NCBI GenBank assembly: GCA_016795365.1
Contig: JAEUHN010000053.1
Coordinates: forward strand, 60,099-124,098
Direction of reading: 5' to 3'
Source of the DNA: Verrucomicrobiaceae bacterium
Lineage (GTDB): Bacteria > Verrucomicrobiota > Verrucomicrobiia > Verrucomicrobiales > Verrucomicrobiaceae
Length of the DNA: 64,000 nt
This document shows, piece after piece, positions 60,583 to 64,000 of this stretch. Position numbers and translations under genes: made by a program. Within the stretch, counting starts at the first letter, position 1. Every line of letters begins with the position of its first letter. Under the pieces are notes generated by a model that did no database searches, was not told where the DNA came from, and worked only from the letters and a program-made list of their open reading frames with translations.

Positions 60583-61590
60583 ATGAGCAACGCCGCCAAG
60601 AAAATCATCAACAACCCCAACGCCTGCGCCGATGAACTCTTCGACGGCCTCGTCCTTGCCTACGACGGCAAGGCACGCCGCGTGGGCAAGCGCTCCATCG
60701 TGATGAACGATCTCCGCCCGAATGCACCGGCACTCCTCGTCGGTGGCGGTGCCGGACACGAGCCCATTTATCATGGCCTGATCGGCAAAGGCATGGCCGA
60801 CGGTGCTGCCGTGGGTGACATCTTCGCCGCTCCGCCGCCTGACATCGTGCTGGAAGCCACTCAAGCGGTGAATCGCGGCAAGGGCGTGCTCTACCTCTAT
60901 GGCAACTACGCGGGCGACGTGATGAACTTCGACATTGGAGCTGAACTCGCTGCCGATGAAGGAATCGAAGTCAAAACGGTGATCATCGCTGACGACGTCT
61001 GCTCAGCTCCTCCTTCGGAAAAGCACAAGCGCCGCGGTGTCGCTGGCCTCGTGCCCATCGTCAAACTCGCGGGTGCCGCTGCCACCCAAGTGGACAGTCT
61101 CGACGAACTCGCTCGCATCGCCCAGAAGGCCTGCGATAACACCCGCAGCGTTGGCGTTTCCACCAAACCAGGCTCGATTCCTGCCACCGGTGAGCCGACC
61201 TTCGAACTCGCGGATGATGTCATCGGCCTCGGCATGGGCATTCACGGCGAGAAAGGCGTGGGACTCATTCCGATGTGCACGGCGGACGAGCTAGCGCCGA
61301 AGATCCTTGATCTCTTGTTCGCTGACGACCTCGAACTCAAGGCGGGCGATGAAGTGGTGTTCTTCGTTAATAGCCTCGGCAGCACTCACTTGATGGAGTT
61401 GCTCATCCTTCTCCGCGCCGCCCGCCCCTACCTCGATAGCAAAGGCATCAAGGTGCACCAGACCATCGTGGACAACATCGTCACCTGCCAGGAAATGGCA
61501 GGTGTGTCGTTCAGCATCACCAAGCTCGATGCCGAACTGAAGCAGCTCTGGGATCTGCCCTGCGAAAGCGTGGGCTACACCAAGCTGTAA
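60583..61590 (+). CDS. dhaK: Dihydroxyacetone kinase subunit DhaK
   Basis: The protein has 335 residues and binds dihydroxyacetone covalently through a His. The first domain shows LLVGGGAGHEPIYHGLIGKG and MADGAAVGDIFAAPPPDIV. The substrate His is in GMGIHGEKGVGLIP. It ends with LWDLPCESVGYTKL. DhaK works with a separate nucleotide-binding DhaL, and in the phosphotransferase form with DhaM; neither is adjacent, as the next gene is gltX on the other strand. A clear terminator follows. The related DhaK-like LerK/DerK sugar kinases are alternatives. Confidence 0.9.
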   Translation: MSNAAKKIINNPNACADELFDGLVLAYDGKARRVGKRSIVMNDLRPNAPALLVGGGAGHEPIYHGLIGKGMADGAAVGDIFAAPPPDIVLEATQAVNRGKGVLYLYGNYAGDVMNFDIGAELAADEGIEVKTVIIADDVCSAPPSEKHKRRGVAGLVPIVKLAGAAATQVDSLDELARIAQKACDNTRSVGVSTKPGSIPATGEPTFELADDVIGLGMGIHGEKGVGLIPMCTADELAPKILDLLFADDLELKAGDEVVFFVNSLGSTHLMELLILLRAARPYLDSKGIKVHQTIVDNIVTCQEMAGVSFSITKLDAELKQLWDLPCESVGYTKL

Positions 61591-61607
61591 CCGAATCAAT
61601 CAAGCCG

Positions 61608-61647
61608 TCGCCGCACTCTTCTTTGAGGAGTGCGGCGATTTTGTTTT
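61608..61647 (+). terminator. Intrinsic terminator after dhaK
   Basis: TCGCCGCACTC (61608-61618) and GAGTGCGGCGA (61628-61638) form a perfect 11-bp stem with a 9-base loop, followed by TTTTGTTTT. It ends the dhaK transcript. The opposite strand has no T-run after the stem, so it is one-directional. Confidence 0.92.
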
Positions 61648-61724
61648 GGGTCAGAAGGATGGCGTTGCCGATATTGGCTTAACAAGTCGGTGTGGCAAAT
61701 AATCGCCTCTCCGGCAAGTTTCAG

Positions 61725-63035
61725 CTACAGCAAAGCCAGCGTTCGCTGGATTCTTGCGACGGTGCGATCTTTGCCAAGGAGGTCAATGATGGTGGCGACA
61801 CCTGGGCCGCGGGACTGGCCTGAGAGGGCAAAGCGAAGCAAGGGCATGAGGGCTCCGGCTTTGACTGCAAGACGAGCGGCGGTGGCTTCGATCCCGGCGT
61901 GAACGCTGTGCTCGTCCCAGGGGGCCAGATTGCCGAGGTCGGCTTTCAGCTCGCCGAGCAGGTTTGCGTTTTCGGGTTTCGCCTTCAGCTTGGTCATCAC
62001 GTCGGGCTCGTAGCTATAGTCATCCGTGAAGAAGTAGTGCACCCAGGAGGGAAGCTCGCCGAGCAGGCTGACCTTTTCGCGCACGCTGTGAACGGCTTTC
62101 GCGGCCATGGCGTGATCGGCAATTTGAAGGCCGTGGCGTTCGAGGAAGGGCAGGGCAGCGGAGAGGAGGGATTCGGGGCTGAGTTCACGCAGATACTGGG
62201 CATTGAACCAAGTGCATTTGGTCATGTCGAAGCGTGCGTTTGCGCTGTGAATGTCGCTAGGCTCGAAGGCGGCGATGAGGGTGGCGCGGTCGAGCTTCTC
62301 ACCTGCCTTCGGAGTCCAGCCGAGCATGCAGAGGTAATTGAAGACGGCGTCGGGCAGGAAGCCTGCCTCCTGATAGCTGGAAATGGCGCTGCCTTCATCA
62401 CGCTTGCTCATCTTTGACCCAGTGGGGTTGAGAATGAGTGGGATGTGGGCGTAACGTGGGGCGTGCTTGCCGAAGGCGTGGAAGAGGTCGATGTGCTTCC
62501 AGGTGTTGGACAGATGATCTTCGCCACGAATGACGTGGGTGATCTTCATCTCGATGTCATCGACCACATTGACGAAGTGGAAGATGTAGCTGCCATCGGG
62601 CCGACGAATAGTCATGTCAGGTTCCTCGGTGGCTGCGAAGTGAACGTCACCACAGACCATGTCCGGCACGAGGATGGGCTGGCGGCTGAACTTGAAACGA
62701 GCGGCTCCGTTGTCTTCGAAATAAACGCGACCAGCGGCTTCTAGCTTGGCGAAGTAGTCGTCGTAGATGGCCTTGCGCTGGCTCTGGAAATACGGGCCAA
62801 AGTCGCCACCTGCGCCAGGGCCTTCATCCCAGTCGAGCCCCAGCCATTTCATCCCATCAAAGATGGCTTCCTTTGCGGCGTCTGTGTTGCGCGCTTCGTC
62901 GGTGTCTTCAATGCGCAGGATGAACTTGCCGCCGCGATGACGTGCGTAGAGCCAGTTGAACAAAGCCGTGCGGGCTCCTCCGACGTGAAGGTAACCAGTG
63001 GGAGAAGGGGCAAAGCGAACGCGAGGAGCAAGCAT
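61725..63035 (-). CDS. gltX: Glutamyl-tRNA synthetase
   Basis: The protein has 436 residues, somewhat shorter than most (about 470-500). It charges tRNA-Glu. Class I signatures are present: VRFAPSPTGYLHVGGARTAL holds the HIGH equivalent (HVGG), and GSKMSKRDEGSAISSYQEAG holds KMSKR. LRIEDTDEARNT and GEDHLSNTWKHIDLFHAFG are also conserved. The C-terminal anticodon domain ends LGKDRTVARIQRTLALL and is shorter than usual. The start at 63035 gives MLAPRVRFAPSPTG, preceded by the TTCAT-repeat leader. It is divergent from the mog gene. Confidence 0.97.
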   Translation of the reverse strand: MLAPRVRFAPSPTGYLHVGGARTALFNWLYARHRGGKFILRIEDTDEARNTDAAKEAIFDGMKWLGLDWDEGPGAGGDFGPYFQSQRKAIYDDYFAKLEAAGRVYFEDNGAARFKFSRQPILVPDMVCGDVHFAATEEPDMTIRRPDGSYIFHFVNVVDDIEMKITHVIRGEDHLSNTWKHIDLFHAFGKHAPRYAHIPLILNPTGSKMSKRDEGSAISSYQEAGFLPDAVFNYLCMLGWTPKAGEKLDRATLIAAFEPSDIHSANARFDMTKCTWFNAQYLRELSPESLLSAALPFLERHGLQIADHAMAAKAVHSVREKVSLLGELPSWVHYFFTDDYSYEPDVMTKLKAKPENANLLGELKADLGNLAPWDEHSVHAGIEATAARLAVKAGALMPLLRFALSGQSRGPGVATIIDLLGKDRTVARIQRTLALL

Positions 63036-63136
63036 AAAGAATGAATGATGAAGTATGAACTATGAAGTATGAACCAAGAATCAGCACAAGCATCCTTTCC
63101 TTTCATTCCTTCACACTTCATACTTCATCCTTTCCC
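63036..63136. repeat. TTCAT-repeat leaders between gltX and the mog gene
   Basis: On the minus strand, 63036-63075 reads TTCATACTTCATAGTTCATA then CTTCATCATTCATTCTTT up to the gltX ATG. On the plus strand, 63101-63136 reads TTCATTCCTTCACACTTCAT then ACTTCATCCTTTCCC up to the mog ATG. The two arms form an inverted repeat (TATGAAGTATGAA against TTCATACTTCAT) around an unrelated centre. The same leader precedes purB. Confidence 0.75.
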
Positions 63137-63613
63137 ATGACCGTCGGCATCCTCACCATCTCTGATCGCGCCAGTGCAGGCATTTACGAAGACCACGGCG
63201 GGCCGGCGCTGCGCAAAGCATGCGAAGGCTACGGATGGAACATCGGCGCTGAGGCGATCGTGCCGGACGACATCGAGCGCATCCGGCAGTCGGTGCTCTC
63301 TTTCAGCGCTCAGGGGTGTGGCTTGATCCTCACCACTGGGGGCACAGGCGTGGCGGACCGTGATGTGACTCCCGAAGCTATTCGTGGAATCATGCGCGTG
63401 GAGATGCCGGGCTTTGGTGAGGTGATGCGGATGAAGTCGTTCGAGATCACTCCGAATGCGATCCTGTCCAGGTCGCTCGCCGCGATTGTCCAGTCATCGT
63501 TGGTGATCGCTCTGCCGGGTAAACCCGCCGGCGCCGTCGAGTGCCTCAGCTTTGTCCGGGGTGCCATCGATCACGCCGTGAAGCTGGCGATGCACGTGCC
63601 AACGAGTTGCTAG
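63137..63613 (+). CDS. mog: MogA/MoaB-family molybdenum cofactor protein
   Basis: The protein has 158 residues from the ATG at 63137 (MTVGILTISDRASAGIYEDH); a longer frame upstream consists of leader repeat sequence and is not used. The family pattern is SDRASAG....D..GP, GCGLILTTGGTGVADRDVTP for the molybdopterin loop, and ALPGKPAGAVECLSFV near the end. It adenylates molybdopterin before molybdenum insertion. MogA and MoaB cannot be told apart confidently. No other cofactor genes are near. Confidence 0.92.
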   Translation: MTVGILTISDRASAGIYEDHGGPALRKACEGYGWNIGAEAIVPDDIERIRQSVLSFSAQGCGLILTTGGTGVADRDVTPEAIRGIMRVEMPGFGEVMRMKSFEITPNAILSRSLAAIVQSSLVIALPGKPAGAVECLSFVRGAIDHAVKLAMHVPTSC

Positions 63614-63932
63614 GAGGCGGACAAATTGAACTCGAATGGAGCCTCGCTCATGAGTGTTTTCCGAGATGTTGCCCCATTCAGTGATCCCTAGATCGCAGTT
63701 CTGGCCCTCTTGGTCTCCCTCCAGTTACCGGACTGACGGGCGAGGTTCTTGCCATTCGATAGCGATCCAAAGATGGATTCAAGATCAGCTGAGCGACATT
63801 GGTTTGAGTGGGGACACCTTGTGCTTCAGAAGAATCATCGCGATTCGAGTAGCTGATTACTGGCCAGCCCCCAAGGAATGAGACAGATGTAAAATGTAGT
63901 TCTGGCTCCGAGAACAGGAGAACAGAATAACA
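63614..63932. other. Intergenic stretch before the insertion sequence
   Basis: No convincing gene is visible in these about 320 bases. A 75-codon frame (63654-63881) has an unlikely composition. The left terminus of the insertion sequence probably lies in the last 50 bases, near 63880, but its exact inverted repeat cannot be fixed because the other end is outside the window. Confidence 0.5.
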
Positions 63933-64000
63933 TGAAGAGAAGCCGATTCAGTGAAGAGAAGATCGTGAGCATCCTGCGCGAAGCGCAGGGTGGGATGAAA
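63933..64000 (+). mobile_element. 5' end of an IS3-type transposase orfA
   Basis: An ATG at 63933 opens a frame, MKRSRFSEEKIVSILREAQG, that continues to the window edge. This is the typical start of orfA in IS3-family elements (compare the MKRSRF(T/S)EEQI.. pattern known from many copies), a helix-turn-helix protein made with the orfB integrase by frameshifting. Only 22 codons are seen, so whether the element is intact is unknown. Confidence 0.85.

Overview
The window most likely comes from the chromosome of a member of the Verrucomicrobiota, of the Prosthecobacter/Verrucomicrobium type. This is inferred from the proteins, not from a search. The evidence includes a secreted cytochrome with the Planctomycetes/Verrucomicrobia-type N-terminal propeller and C-terminal CxxCH domain. 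A large exported PQQ-type propeller protein lies next to it. There is also a short-repeat-rich protein starting MNWDEGFWDQGTWDD, a giant SdrD-B/GEVED surface protein with a TIGR02597-like C-terminus, and intact housekeeping genes in PVC-like arrangements. Base composition is moderately GC-rich, and the ribosomal cluster is visibly more AT-rich between genes.

Layout. 1-4007 is accessory DNA. It holds an XRE regulator overlapping a partner gene cut by the window edge, a second small HTH protein, a 42-bp tandem repeat, a Verrucomicrobia-type MNWDxGFWD protein, and a REP-associated tyrosine transposase (RAYT) flanked by three homologous 80-bp palindromic modules. 4004-11118 (minus) is a two-gene unit for exported proteins. 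The upstream gene has a methyltransferase-like domain, a PQQ propeller and a LamG domain; the downstream gene is the heme-binding propeller protein. 11674-27076 (plus) is a merged str-S10-spc ribosomal cluster: rpsL, rpsG, fusA, rpsJ, rplC, rplD, rplW, rplB, rpsS, an exported coiled-coil protein, rplV, rpsC, rplP, rpmC, rpsQ, rplN, rplX, rplE, rpsH, rplF, rplR, rpsE, rplO, secY, map. It lacks rpsN and rpmD at their usual places. A eukaryote-like HisA and a cyanophycin synthetase follow.

30658-35142 (minus) carries aspartate kinase, a small exported protein, adenylosuccinate lyase and a radical SAM protein. 35269-58341 is one open reading frame of about 7,690 codons. It is an exported modular protein with roughly 12 GEVED-type domains, about 15 SdrD-B-like domains, Ig-like domains, two propeller-like domains and an embedded amidotransferase-like domain. 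58497-63613 holds a small membrane protein, a DUF5009/NagX-like membrane acyltransferase, DhaK, GltX and a MogA/MoaB-type protein. The window ends inside an IS3-type orfA.

Points most worth a second look: (i) the exported coiled-coil gene inserted between rpsS and rplV; (ii) the RAYT with 80-bp modules whose GTAG foot supplies the stop codons of two neighbouring genes; (iii) the giant protein and its embedded amidotransferase-like domain; (iv) a shared TTCAT-rich leader directly before the start codons of purB, gltX and the mog gene; (v) the mixture of Shine-Dalgarno and AT-rich SD-less starts inside the ribosomal cluster; (vi) the exported methyltransferase-propeller-LamG fusion. I did not find a CRISPR array, rRNA or a convincing tRNA.
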